A stretch of 64,000 bases of DNA, from positions 124,001 to 188,000 of the forward strand of contig CAJZBQ010000023.1 of NCBI GenBank assembly GCA_914767885.1. Direction: 5' to 3'. A model generated the notes under the pieces. It was not told the origin of the DNA, made no database searches, and worked only from the letters and a program-made list of their open reading frames with translations. Shown here piece by piece: positions 1 to 9,396 of this stretch (the first letter of the stretch is position 1; every line of letters starts with the position of its first letter). Made by a program: the position numbers and the translations under genes. This DNA comes from Blepharisma stoltei (Eukaryota; Ciliophora; Heterotrichea; Heterotrichida; Blepharismidae).

Positions 1-180
1 GCTTTAGATCGGGCTTGACTGACTTCGGGAGGAGTCAGATGGGGATTCGACAAACCAACATTTGCTAGCACAGCCAAATTCCCAGATGAGGAATCTCCAA
101 TAACAAGAGGACTTGCCAACTCCCTATGTGGCACCTCCTGACGCCAATCAAGCCCGGTCCAAACCAGTGATAGGCTATAT
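1..180. mobile_element. Hairpin IES, left part cut by window edge
   Basis: Inverted repeat arms lie at about 7-42 and 131-160 (GGGCTTGA core, with GGAGGAGTCAG facing CTCCTGACG). Read on the minus strand, the right boundary starts TATAGCC, like the other palindromic insertions here. The kinesin coiled-coil frame runs into it at about 180. The left end is outside the window, so the length is unknown. Confidence 0.5.
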
Positions 181-1978
181 AAATTTTCTAGATTTTCAAT
201 TTTCATAATAAGTTCTCTATTTTCGTATTGCAATTGCAATACTTCAGCTTCTTTGTTTTTCCTAGCGGAAGTCTGATCCCTTAAAGCTGCTTTGAGCTTT
301 TTATTATGTTCCATTAGGTCACGTATCATTTTTACACTATCATAAAGTTTTTCTCCAATTTCTTCAGTATTCTGTGCTGAGTTTTCATTAAATGCAACTT
401 TTGGAAATTTTTCAGGAGAAGTCGATCTCTTATATATTGTCTATTAAATAAGCATTTTATGAAATATTCTGTGCTGGATTGAGCTATAACACCATCATCT
501 TTACACTGTAAATTTTATTTTTATTAGATATAATCCAGATAATTTAATAAAAAACAGAATAAAAATTTTTGTTTCCTAAAATTATTCTAACTGGTATATC
601 TGGTCCAAAGTTTTCTAACGTAGACCTCAAATCTTGGATTTTTTTAATCTGCGACTTTCGTAACGGCTGCTTTTCATATTCTTTCAGCTTCGAAATCTGC
701 TGCGCTTTATCAAGCGTTATCAGCTCTGTCAAAATAACTATATGTTTATTAGCTTGTGACAACTCTTCTTTAGCTTTCTTCAGCTCTTTTTTCAGTTCTT
801 TAATAACCTTGGTTTTTGGGTCCAAATTTTTAATCGGCTCATTTGCAATATTTCCAGCCTTTGTCGCATACAATAAAGTGCTGACATTTTCATCAAAATA
901 ATCATCAATTGGTGCAATGCATGCAATCATCACACAATAGCTATTTCCTCCAATGCTTTGCTTTAACAAGCTCGTAAGCTTTGAATCTCTATAAGGCACG
1001 AAGCTTGGCTCACCTATTCTCGCAGTCGACAAAGCACTTATAACCTGCCTCAGCGTAAAAAGCGCTTTATTTATTTCTATACTTTCTTTTAGCGCCATCC
1101 CTTCATTACCAGTCAATGAAGTTTTTTCGCTTCCTGCAAGGTCAACAAGCTGCATTCTGCTTGTGGTGATTTTCCCCACCTTATTATTAACGGCTTCTAC
1201 TATTAAGCTTAAAATGGAATGAGACCTGGAGGACGCTGCATTTACGTTGTGGGAAGCCATGATTTTGTTTTTTAAGCCTTGGTGATAATAAGTTAAGACT
1301 TCTTGCGCAGTGTGACAAGGGTGCATAAAAACGTTTTCCACGTAAAATTCTTCATGCTTGTTTCACCTCAGCTTAAGCCCTGCTTTGGTGTGGGCTGGGT
1401 TTAATAAATCATAAATATTTTCTTTGTAGAGCTGAATATATGTACAGTACACAGTAAAATCTGTGGATTTTTTATTTTGGAGCTCGTTGAAAAGGGCTTT
1501 TATAGATCTTGGGGCAAGTCCAATATTTTCGTTGTCTTTTATGATTGGCCGAAGGCGGCTGTCGTATTCGTATCCTTCCATTGTGAACGTTTTGCCTGAC
1601 CCTGTTTGCCCATATGCAAAAATTGTTGCGTTGAAGCCTTCGACGACTTTTTTGACTAAAGTTTCAATTTTTAGCTCATTAAAGACTTCTTCTTGGCTTG
1701 CAGTTTCTTCTAGGGTTGTATCAAATTTATATCTTTTATTAAATCTCCTATAAGAAAATAATGATTTTCTATAAAAAAATTGATATATACTAAAAAAAAA
1801 ATTTTAACGATGAGGTAATATTTTGCTGGATATTTGAAACACTATGTAGAATTTACATAATTGATTGAGAAGATGAGTCTGCTTCTATATATGAATTTGT
1901 ATGGCCTTTTAGTGCTTCATCTGGCAGCAAAGGTCGGATTCGAATAGCGACTCCAATGCTTGTCTTTGAGTAATCCAT
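1..1978 (-). CDS. Kinesin motor protein, 3' end outside window
   Basis: Microtubule motor ATPase. The start at 1978 opens with MDYSKTSIGVAIRIRP, the usual first strand of a kinesin motor. The P-loop GQTGSGKT lies at about 1590-1620, switch I NAASSRSHS near 1240, switch II LVDLAGSEK near 1140, and the neck with YATKAGNI near 850. A coiled coil follows (to about 560, then 190-428). TGA at about 1367 is read as Trp. Breaks in the frame are a 15-nt intron (1842-1856), an unresolved AT-rich segment near 1750-1830, a candidate TA-bounded IES (433-561) and the hairpin at the window edge. The subfamily cannot be named from what is visible. It is divergent with the reductase gene at 2370. Confidence 0.88.
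433..561. mobile_element. Candidate TA-bounded IES in kinesin gene
   Basis: The motor frame ends in TAA at 544 while a coiled-coil frame resumes below 430 in another phase. Removing 127 nt between the TA at 433 and the TA at 560 joins ...GNKNFY to KRSTSPEK in frame. Other TAs nearby (431, 435) do not restore the frame. Confidence 0.5.
1749..1830. other. Unresolved AT-rich insertion in kinesin motor
   Basis: Between the N-terminal strand (ending near ...QQNITSS) and the conserved K-R-Y-K-F-D start there is AT-rich sequence with a TAG in frame and a small palindrome (TATAAGAAAA / TTTTCTATA at 1751-1774). No TA pair tested by eye gave a clean frame, so its limits are not set. Confidence 0.35.
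1842..1856 (-). other. 15-nt spliceosomal intron (kinesin)
   Basis: Minus-strand sequence GTAAATTCTACATAG. It carries an in-frame TAA, and removal joins SQSI to IVSNIQQN, which fits the kinesin family spacing before the K-R-Y-K-F-D strand. Confidence 0.75.
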
Positions 1979-2369
1979 TTATTTAAACTTATATGAAATA
2001 CTTATTCAAATATAACCTCTCAGGTCTAAATCTACTTATCAATTAGCAATTTCGATAATTAATTATTGATATTTAGGAAATGTATATTACTAAATCTTTT
2101 TCCATATAATCAAAATAATTAAGGTATTGTGCAATTATGTTGAAATTTGCAATTTTTATATTAAAAATTACTGAAACAATTATACACATTTCGATTAATA
2201 GGCATTAAACGCTAGTTTTCTAAAAAAAAATAAACTAGTCTGAAACGAGCTTCTTAATGGGCTATTTATCTGAAGCTGTTATAATTTATCTAATTTCATT
2301 TAGCGAAACAAAAATTAACATTTTCTTAATGATCTTTTCATAATTTCAGCAATTTGTAGTTCTCCATAA

Positions 2370-3171
2370 ATGGAAAAGGCGCAGCTTTATCAAGAGGTTC
2401 TCAATGAGCTTTCAGAATTCTTTAGTCACTATCAAAACCTTAGTGATATAGCTATCATGACCACAATCTCCAGTGTTATTCATATGAAATTCCCTCAGCT
2501 TGTTTTTGTTGGATTTTATATTACTCGTGAAGCCAATGCTGTGAAGTATAGTAATTGCCCGAGGATGGCGCTATCTTGCGCCATCCTCGGGCAATTCAAA
2601 AATGGCCCCACACCGGGAATTGAACCCACGTGTGGGGCCATTTTTGGTATGTGGAGAACATCGACTTCCACGCACCAAAAATGGCCCCTCACGTCCCGGT
2701 GTGGGGCCATTTTTTTAAATTGCCCGAGGATGGCGCAAGATAGCGCCATCCTCAGGCAATTACAATACCTCGAAGTCGGCCCATACCAAGGCAAAGTTCT
2801 AGCTTGTGCCAAAATTGATATAGGAAATGGTGTCTGTGGGACTTCTGCCCAAAGAAAACAAACTATTGTTGTCGAAGACGTACACATTTATATATAAATT
2901 ATTCTACAATAATAAGAATAATGAAATATTTTTTAATTAAATATAAGAATTTTCCTTTTTAAGCTCAAAAATATTATTATTAAAGACTATAAATAGATTC
3001 GAGACTTATATTGCTTGTGATTGTGCTTCTAAAAGTGAAATTGTTGTCCCAGTTCTCCATAATGATGAGGTCACATCTGTTTTAGATATAGACAGCGATG
3101 TGCTGGGGTATTTTACAGAAGTTGATAAAGAGTGGCTGGAAAGGATAATCAGTTCTTTTCTAACTAATTAA
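2370..3171 (+). CDS. Free methionine-R-sulfoxide reductase (GAF-type)
   Basis: GAF-fold enzyme that reduces free methionine-R-sulfoxide. After removal of two insertions (219 and 109 nt) it gives 157 aa, the usual size of the family. Visible family motifs are V-G-F-Y, G-P-Y-Q-G-K, the three reactive cysteines (ACAKI, GVCGT, YIACDC), S-E-I-V-V-P and V-L-D-I-D-S near the end. The start at 2370 gives the expected N-terminus. Insertion 1 is a multi-palindrome between V-K-Y and L-E-V-G-P. Insertion 2 lies just after the E-D-V motif. Without both excisions the enzyme would lack its catalytic half, so expression depends on germline-to-soma rearrangement. Confidence 0.9.
2547..2767. mobile_element. 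Multi-palindrome TA IES
   Basis: Flanked by TA (2547 and 2766). Inside are four consecutive hairpins. An outer pair is built on AATTGCCCGAGGATGGCGC and its complement. An inner pair is built on AAAAATGGCCCCACACCGGG and its complement. Removing 219 nt while keeping one TA joins GTG AAG TA to C CTC GAA, giving the family sequence VKYLEVGPYQGK. The outer hairpin recurs at 54143-54199. Confidence 0.9.
2881..2991. mobile_element. Short AT-rich IES in reductase gene
   Basis: AT-rich and stop-laden. Excision of 109 nt between the TA of GTA (2881) and the TA at 2990 restores the frame as EDV-NRFETYIACD. The family usually has E-D-V-H here and a CAC codon follows GTA directly, so the true left boundary may be a few bases to the right. 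Confidence 0.65.
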
Positions 3172-3485
3172 AATCACAATATAGATCTTTCATTTTAATA
3201 GGTCATGATTGGACACCTATTTTAATTTCAAAATGGAACTTGCCTTGCCATTTTTGTGAAAAATCAAAATAAGCATGGTAAATTTATATTTATGGTCTTG
3301 TTAGGCCTAGTTAGACTTAGATAAGATAAAGTAAGATTCTGGAGTAATTTTTCATTGTATTTTGCTTTATATCGAGAGATCTATTACAATGGATATACTA
3401 TATCTCTTGATTTTATGAAAAAATATCTCAAATGAGATTTTCGATAAAATTATTTATACTTGGTAATTTATAATTTTAATATATT

Positions 3486-3955
3486 CAGCAACCAATATTA
3501 GGGTACTGAGTGATTTGTGGCTATGCTGAGCCTCTCCGAATGCTTCTTATCACTAGGGATTTGCATTTAAATACAAACAATACAGCTTTGGCCATTTTTC
3601 CAACTTTAAAAAATCAGACTGTCTCAATGCTAAAGAAGCATTAGGAATATATTTATTGAAAAAAAATAAATCTCAATCATCACTGGCATCTTTAGAGATT
3701 TTAGAGGACAAATCTCAAGGGCAGCATATAGCCCAGATGCCCTTACCCTGCTTGCTTAAACTTTTGAAAACCCTCAAGACCCACCATGATACGATTTGCC
3801 ACATATCTTGAAGGAAAAATATTTTTTAATAGGAGAGCATTTTGCATTCGTTGACTTTTATTTCTACGAAACCCTTGATAAGCTGGATAACATACATCCA
3901 AGCTCCTCTGTAGGGATCTCACCTTTATTTGCTGTTTATAAAAACATATAAAAAG
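3486..3955 (+). pseudogene. Decayed glutathione S-transferase (mu-like)
   Basis: Starts with P-I-L-G-Y-W-V-I-C-G (W from TGA), the N-terminal strand of mu-class GSTs, followed by A-E-P-L-R-M-L-L. A second piece near 3820-3920 reads GEHFAFVDFYFYETLDKLDN, the C-terminal helix of the same family. Stops and frameshifts separate them, and no set of TA excisions seen by eye repairs it. Either a dead gene or one with several unresolved insertions. Confidence 0.6.
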
Positions 3956-4062
3956 CTTAGAGCATATGTAAGAATTTATTTCAAAACCTAATATGCCACA
4001 TTTTTAAGGCCCTCAAGCTTGCAGGAGAGGCTAATAATTAAAAATAAATAATTAAAATTACA

Positions 4063-4560
4063 CTATCCCATCAAATTTTTCAATTTTCTATATAGGTATT
4101 TTCCATAGTTATCTTGAGAGAAATTTATCTCTAAATCAATCATGGCGTTTACATGGCCAATTATCTTGTGAAAACCGATTTTTGAGAATTTTGGCAGCGG
4201 GTTGTGGAGAAATTCGATATTATTGTTGTCTTTTTGGCGGATTTTTTCTATCATTTCTTTGGTGCCGAATTGAATAAAGGCTCAGTTTTCGTGGATTTCG
4301 ATAAGCATGCTATAGCAAAATGAAGTATCGGGATGGAGACCAATTACAGCGACGCAGGACCGATTTTTGGAGTCTGAATCTTTGGTGAGGGAGTAGCAAA
4401 GAATTTCAGTCGGAATGCAGTCAGGAATAATTTCAATTAAATCGTCAAGGGAGCAGCAGTTGTCAGTGTACCGAAGGTAGTCAATGAAGATTAAATTACC
4501 AATTTTTGTAGGACTCGAGTCAATAGGAAAATTTTGCGAGATTTTTGATCCGCATGTTTC
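4063..4560 (-). CDS. Hypothetical protein, 5' end not found
   Basis: One open frame through a TGA (near 4280, read as Trp in HENWAFIQFG) runs from about 4560 to the TAA at 4063 (about 165 codons). The sequence includes PTKIGNLIFIDYLRYTDN, a CVAVIGLHPDTSF stretch and a lysine-rich end. I do not recognise a family. No start codon in frame was found, and upstream sequence is AT-rich and then repetitive, so the gene is probably broken by an insertion or truncated. Confidence 0.5.
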
Positions 4561-4689
4561 TCGTCGAGTACATATAGCGAAGGTTATCTTCTGGATACTT
4601 TAGGAAATATCTTCTAAAGAGATATAATTTTTAAAGATTATTTGCATTAATAAAACCATTTTAACCTTTGGACGTTTCCCTTAAGTCAA

Positions 4690-5045
4690 GCTAAGAGTTA
4701 ATCTGGCTATAAGCGGCTAAGCCACTAGCCGCCGATCTTAGCTTAAAAGGTCACCCTTTTAGACTTCCTACCTAAATCACCTTTCCAAGGGATTAGCTCC
4801 CTAGGACAGAGCCGTCTGTGAGGACCCTGTTGGTCCTGATGAAAAGTGACCATGAAGTAGTCTAGCCCATCTAACAGAGACAGAAAAACTTTAGGGAGTA
4901 AATCCCCTCTTTTTGAGCTGGCTTACCTTTGAGATAGACTACTTAGCTCATGAAGAGCTTACCATTGTGCCGTCCACTGCTCCATCAGGAGATGTCGCCT
5001 TGGATCCTATTTCCGTCATCGTATCCATTTTAATTCTTATTTGCC
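4690..5045. repeat. GC-richer segment, possible old retroposon
   Basis: Base composition is higher in G+C than the surroundings. It begins with ATAAGCGGCTAAGCCACTAG, and a related stretch occurs at about 11866 (ATAAGCGGTTGATCCACTAG). Both later contain CCCTAGGA. No target duplication was found. A short open frame at 4913 is not convincing as a gene. Confidence 0.35.
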
Positions 5046-5331
5046 TTACTCACTCTGTGAGAGAACAAAACCATTCAGAAATCCCTATTTTTTGCTCAAA
5101 AGCAACTATTCTAGATCGAACAAAAATTTTTTTCATATAAAAGATTTTTATGAAAAAAAATTTGATATATGAAAATCTAGTTAATATTAAACAGATTGCA
5201 TTTTAAAACATAAATTTACAAATTAAAATAAATATTTGCTTACGAAATTTGGTTTTTTAAATTTTAAAAAACAATAACCCCCTTCTTGATGAAACAAAAT
5301 TGTTTTGTTAATTCACAGGGTGGAGGAGTTA
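5046..5331 (+). mobile_element. MITE family 1, copy 1 (degenerate)
   Basis: TTA...TTA target duplication. The left end has TGTGAGAGAACAAAACCATT, the interior the family AT-rich core, and the right end a mutated hairpin around AACAAAATTGTTTTGTT. At 286 bp it is shorter and more diverged than the others. Confidence 0.75.
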
Positions 5332-5598
5332 AGGAATCTAAACGAGGCTATAATTTATACTGTCCCCATGCAAATAAATTTTTGGTGTAAAACGAATCTA
5401 TTAAAATTTTTGAAATAATGACAGAAGACGATTAGAAAATTTAAACAAATTAGTAGATAATCAGGATATAGCTTTTAGGATACGATTATGATTGATGACA
5501 AAATTTATGAAAATAATAAAAAACTGACATTAAAATGGAATAATAAAACTTTGCTATATGCATGCCCATTCTTATATTTATTTAAATTTTTTATGCCC

Positions 5599-6139
5599 TC
5601 TGCATTAATATATATTAAAATGGCGTGGCGAAGCAACTCACCCTCTTTGCACCTGTAGCTGGGGAGACCCAGGGACTTTGTGGAAGAGAGGATAGCGTTC
5701 GGTGATGTATATCCTGCCGGGTGTTACTTGGATTGGGTGGAGCGCAATGTCGGATTGGACCGACCGCAGCTCATTTCCGATCAAGGTTTTACCTCTTGGT
5801 GGAGATGGGTTCGGAGTTTGAAAGGAAGCCCAGCAAAGTCTACTTAGCGCGATACCGGGAGCTACGTCCTGGACAACGAATTCCATCTTCGTCGACAGTT
5901 TGGCCAGAAAATCATTTTTTTTAATTTTCTGGAAGGGCAAACCCAAGTCTGAAGTACAATACGGTAACCTAGCCCACTTCATTCGTCATTCGACACGAGC
6001 CTCAGGTAACGAGAATTCTACCCCTAGAGGGTGATAGCAGGCGGTCCAATAATGGATCAAGGTGGAGAAGCGCACCCATGGATTCTACTAGGAGCTTTTT
6101 CAATATAAGTTAACTAACTAATTATACCATCTGCATTAA
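5599..6139 (+). mobile_element. Retroposon-like insertion, family starting TAAAATGGCG
   Basis: GC-rich body (about 5613-6100) between direct repeats TCTGCATTAA (5599-5608 and 6130-6139). It starts with ATTAAAATGGCG and ends in a TAACTAACTAATTA tail, as expected for target-primed insertion. The same 5' start occurs at 42098 and, inverted, at about 12812. Short open frames within it look accidental. Confidence 0.65.
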
Positions 6140-6557
6140 ATAGCGATCTATAGAATCTTGCAAAATAATATATTTTTATTGTCCAGAATCTGAAGCCTAT
6201 GCTTGCATAGTCTATTTTTTATAAGTGCGCTTTTACGAATTAAATAAAAATATCTTTTTCCTTCGTATTTTTCGGTATTTATAAAATCAAAAAATTTCCT
6301 TGCTTCTTTTAAGTTATATATTTATTAAAATGATTGCAAATATCAGCCTTCTTTGTACAATAGTTAGGACCTTAAGACTGTGGCGAACTGAGAAAAATTC
6401 CAAGTTAATAAAAAAATATGAATATTTTAACTCAATTTTTGTTTTATTATGATTGACTATAGAGAAAGCAAAGGAAAGGCCCTAAATCTCATTACCATAA
6501 AGAGTAAAAGATTCTACAGGGAATTCTTTTATGGCTGATAATAACATTCTTTAATCC

Positions 6558-6995
6558 TTACGAATTCATCAAGTGATAAAAATCATGAAAATTTATCATC
6601 CCATCCCCATCTTCATCAACCGCTTTAAAAACCTCTTTAACCTCTTCCAAACTCACATTTTCTCCAACCGACTTCATCATTTCATATAAATCTTCTTCCG
6701 AAATCATCGTTTTTTGCTTACAAAACATTCGAAAAATAGCCCGAATTTCGTCACTTGTGAAATCTTGTCTGTCAAACCTATGGGAGGGATGATATTCCAT
6801 TCTTTCAATTTCCTCTGACAAATCACGAAAAGAAAGCCTTCGTAGATTTAATCCTCGGTATACTAGAGGACGAGGAAGGGATGGCTGGATGTCATTGAAC
6901 ATTTGTGATTGCGAAAAAAGTAAGGCTAAGGTTTTTGACTTCGAGCCTCTTCGGGTAAATTGGGGATTAGGTTTTGAAGCTTCTTTATGGCTCAT
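6558..6995 (-). CDS. EF-hand calcium-binding protein
   Basis: 145 aa, uninterrupted. The C-terminal loop DEDGDGMINF is a canonical EF-hand (D-x-D-x-D-x-x-x-x-x-x-D pattern, residues about 128-139). A preceding helix pair (SDEIRAIFRMF, EEDLYEMMKSVG) looks like a degenerate hand. The first 70 residues are basic and Ser-rich. It resembles the calmodulin/centrin group but is too diverged for a name. It is one of the few genes here with no insertion. Confidence 0.8.
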   Translation of the reverse strand: MSHKEASKPNPQFTRRGSKSKTLALLFSQSQMFNDIQPSLPRPLVYRGLNLRRLSFRDLSEEIERMEYHPSHRFDRQDFTSDEIRAIFRMFCKQKTMISEEDLYEMMKSVGENVSLEEVKEVFKAVDEDGDGMINFHDFYHLMNS

Positions 6996-7109
6996 GGTGA
7001 ATATTTAGAATAATAATTCTCCCTATTAAATCCAGCTTGAATAAAAAATTTTTTAAAATAATTCTGGCTTTATGTGGCCGTTATATTAAAAATGAATTTA
7101 AGCTAGAAT

Positions 7110-8936
7110 TTATTCAGTCAAACGATTAATTTTGTCACAAATATACTCAATTGCGTCTTTTATACTTCTGATTTCTCTGATATCGCTATTGTCTCCTATT
7201 TTTTGAATGATTCTGTTCAAGCCTAGCAATCCGGTCGAAAAATCAGCCTTGATTTTTTCTGAGTCTTCTGAGTGTGTTTGCAGATCATGCTCTCGTTTAG
7301 CAAGGCTTACTTCTAAGTCATAAAGAGTGTGATAATCATATTCATCTTTTTGATGCTTTTGCAAGTTTAAATTATCATATTCTTTATTAAGCCTTTCTAT
7401 TTCGTTCTGCTGCCGTCGGAGGGTAGCTTCTAAGTCAGTTCTTAATGATTCTAAGCTTTCTTTGGTTACTCTGAGCTTTTGAAGCTGAGAAAAAAGATTG
7501 GAAACTGAAGTTGAGTTCGTAATCCGAAGAGCTTCAGAAATTTTGCCTTCTTTTGCAGCTAGGACTTGGCTGGCTTCTAAAAATTCTATTCTCAGCTTGT
7601 CTCCTTTTCTTACTTCATTGTCAATTTTCACTAAATTATTAATGTCTTGGTCTTTTATTTCAGCTTCTTTTTGCCGATATCAAAGCTGCTGCTCTTGCTT
7701 ATAAAATGCGATGGCTTTGCTCCTTTCTTCGTATTTTTTTAATTCTTGATTTAGCAGCTCTCTCATTCTTGTGCGCTGAGAGTTGATATTTTCTTGGATT
7801 TTTCCGAGTTTTCCTCTTGTTGCTAATGCAGATGTCAAATGATATTCACTTCCTCTGTCCAAATTTCTATTTTGTGCCAGAGTGTGCACAATTTGAGACT
7901 TCAAAAGCCGAGTTGGGTCTTTGATCGCACACAAATTCAAATACCTGACATTTGCCATATGGTTCAAAGAATCGGTAAAAATCGATTCTAAGTCTATTTT
8001 ATTTTGCAATTTTTCATATTTTTCTTGCAATTGTTCTATATACTGCACTCTGTCTGTATTATCTTTTTCAATGTGTGTTAAATCGTCATATTTCTGATGT
8101 AATGAATTCAGTTCAGCATTTAATAAGCTTTGTTCATGCTTTAAGGAGTTATATTCTTTTTTTTTCTTCAGCACATGATCATATAAATCTTTAATCACTT
8201 CTTTTACATACTTAGATTTTTCCAACTTTCTTACGGTATCAGCCAGATCTCCTGCTTTAAGAGTAAATAACTCTTCGATTTCTCTATATAAATGTTACTG
8301 ATTCGCTCTCTGCTGGATATTTCTAACTCCCCCCCCTCTGTGAGTGAACAAAAAAAAAATTTTGTTCACTCACGGAGGGGGGTTAATTTTTTTTTTAAAA
8401 AAATTTATATATAAATTTTATAGAAATTATTTTTTTCCGAAAATTTAAAAAAATCCTATTTCGCAAAAATTGGAAAGCAAATATTAATTTATTTTTTATA
8501 CTTTGTGTTTTAAAATGCAATTTGTTTAAAATTAAACAGAATTAGCTCTAGATTTCATTATACTAATTATCACTTATATATCAATTTTTTTTTTCATAAA
8601 AAATTTTCTATTAAAATAATTTTTGTTCACTCACGGAGGGCGGGTTTTTGGGCAAAAAATAGCGATTTTTCTAATGGTTTTGTTCACTCACGGAGGGGGG
8701 GGAGTAAGTAAATCATGTGTCACTGAAGATCGGCTTTGAGCTTTCCTTGATGATGGGACTGAAGTGTAGTTTGCCCTCGGTGTCGCTTTTGTGGAAGGGG
8801 TCATTGAAGGCTTGATAAAAAGAGGGACTGACTTGATATTTGGGAGCTGGACTTGCTTAGGGTTCCTCATAGCTGAGCGCGAGTTGAGTTTGTCATCTAT
8901 AGAGGTTAATGCGAAAGTATCTTCTGGTCTTTTCAT
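7110..8936 (-). CDS. Coiled-coil protein (ciliary-type), intact after excision
   Basis: Start at 8936 (MKRPEDTF...). Removal of a 381-nt MITE and a 15-nt intron gives exactly 477 codons including stop. TGA at about 7679 reads as Trp (QQLWYRQKEAEI). Nearly the whole protein after residue 75 predicts as heptad-rich coiled coil (EEIEELFTLKAGDL..., RQQNEIERLNKEYDNL). The N-terminal 75 residues are Ser/Pro-rich. The layout is like axonemal or docking-complex coiled-coil proteins, but no family signature was recognised. Confidence 0.85.
8284..8298 (-). other. 15-nt intron in coiled-coil gene
   Basis: Minus-strand GTAACATTTATATAG. It contains an in-frame TAA, and splicing joins QQRAN to QEIEEL in a continuous heptad pattern. 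Confidence 0.88.
8324..8707 (-). mobile_element. MITE family 1, copy 2
   Basis: TAA...TAA duplication. The hairpin end is on the left (CTCCC..., GTGAGTGAACAAAA and its inverse) and the two-copy end on the right. Excising 381 nt (127 codons) restores THDLL-RNIQQR in the coiled-coil gene. Confidence 0.95.
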
Positions 8937-8939
8937 AGT

Positions 8940-9396
8940 TATAACTTCAAATTATAATAAAAAAAGAAGGGGAAAAGTTTTGAAGATATTATGCAAAATT
9001 CTGAAGACATGAAAAGTATTCATAGGAAATGGGTTATTATAAATGCAAGTAAATGAATGTAAACAATTTATAATAAAATTTTTGAAATATATATTTAGGA
9101 TTGTTTTAGATAGTTTATAGGATTAATAAAAGGAGTTTCCAGATTTTTAAAATTTTAAAAAAACTAACTGAAAATTTGCATACACTCACAGGATTAATTT
9201 CTAATTGCAGAAATTTTATAAACTTATACCTTGCAAGAAAAAATCCAGGCTTTTATATAGAAATTATGGGACTAATAGATATGAATAAGCCTGCTATTAC
9301 ATGTGAAATAAATATGCCTACTTATAGAGAATATAAACATTTTTATAAATGGCTACACAGTAGGATTGCTTTCATTGATTTTAAATAGGATATTTA
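8940..9396. other. Intergenic AT-rich stretch
   Basis: Very AT-rich. A 70-codon open frame at 9176-9388 (+) starts at a possible ATG but shows no recognisable motif and lies between the 5' end of one minus-strand gene and the 3' end of another. I see no firm gene here. Confidence 0.3.

Noticed and set aside
544-901. Open frames on the strand opposite the kinesin gene
   Set aside because: They are shadows of the motor and coiled-coil coding sequence; no motif of their own.
2550-2770. Bacterial-type terminators or a CRISPR-like array from the repeated hairpins
   Set aside because: The hairpins are TA-flanked, disrupt a eukaryotic gene and vary in sequence; no spacer-repeat pattern.
4913-5140. 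75-codon open frame
   Set aside because: It starts in a repeat-like segment and runs into a degenerate MITE; no family features.
5638-5982. Open frames on both strands in GC-rich DNA
   Set aside because: They lie within a retroposon body and look unlike local coding sequence.
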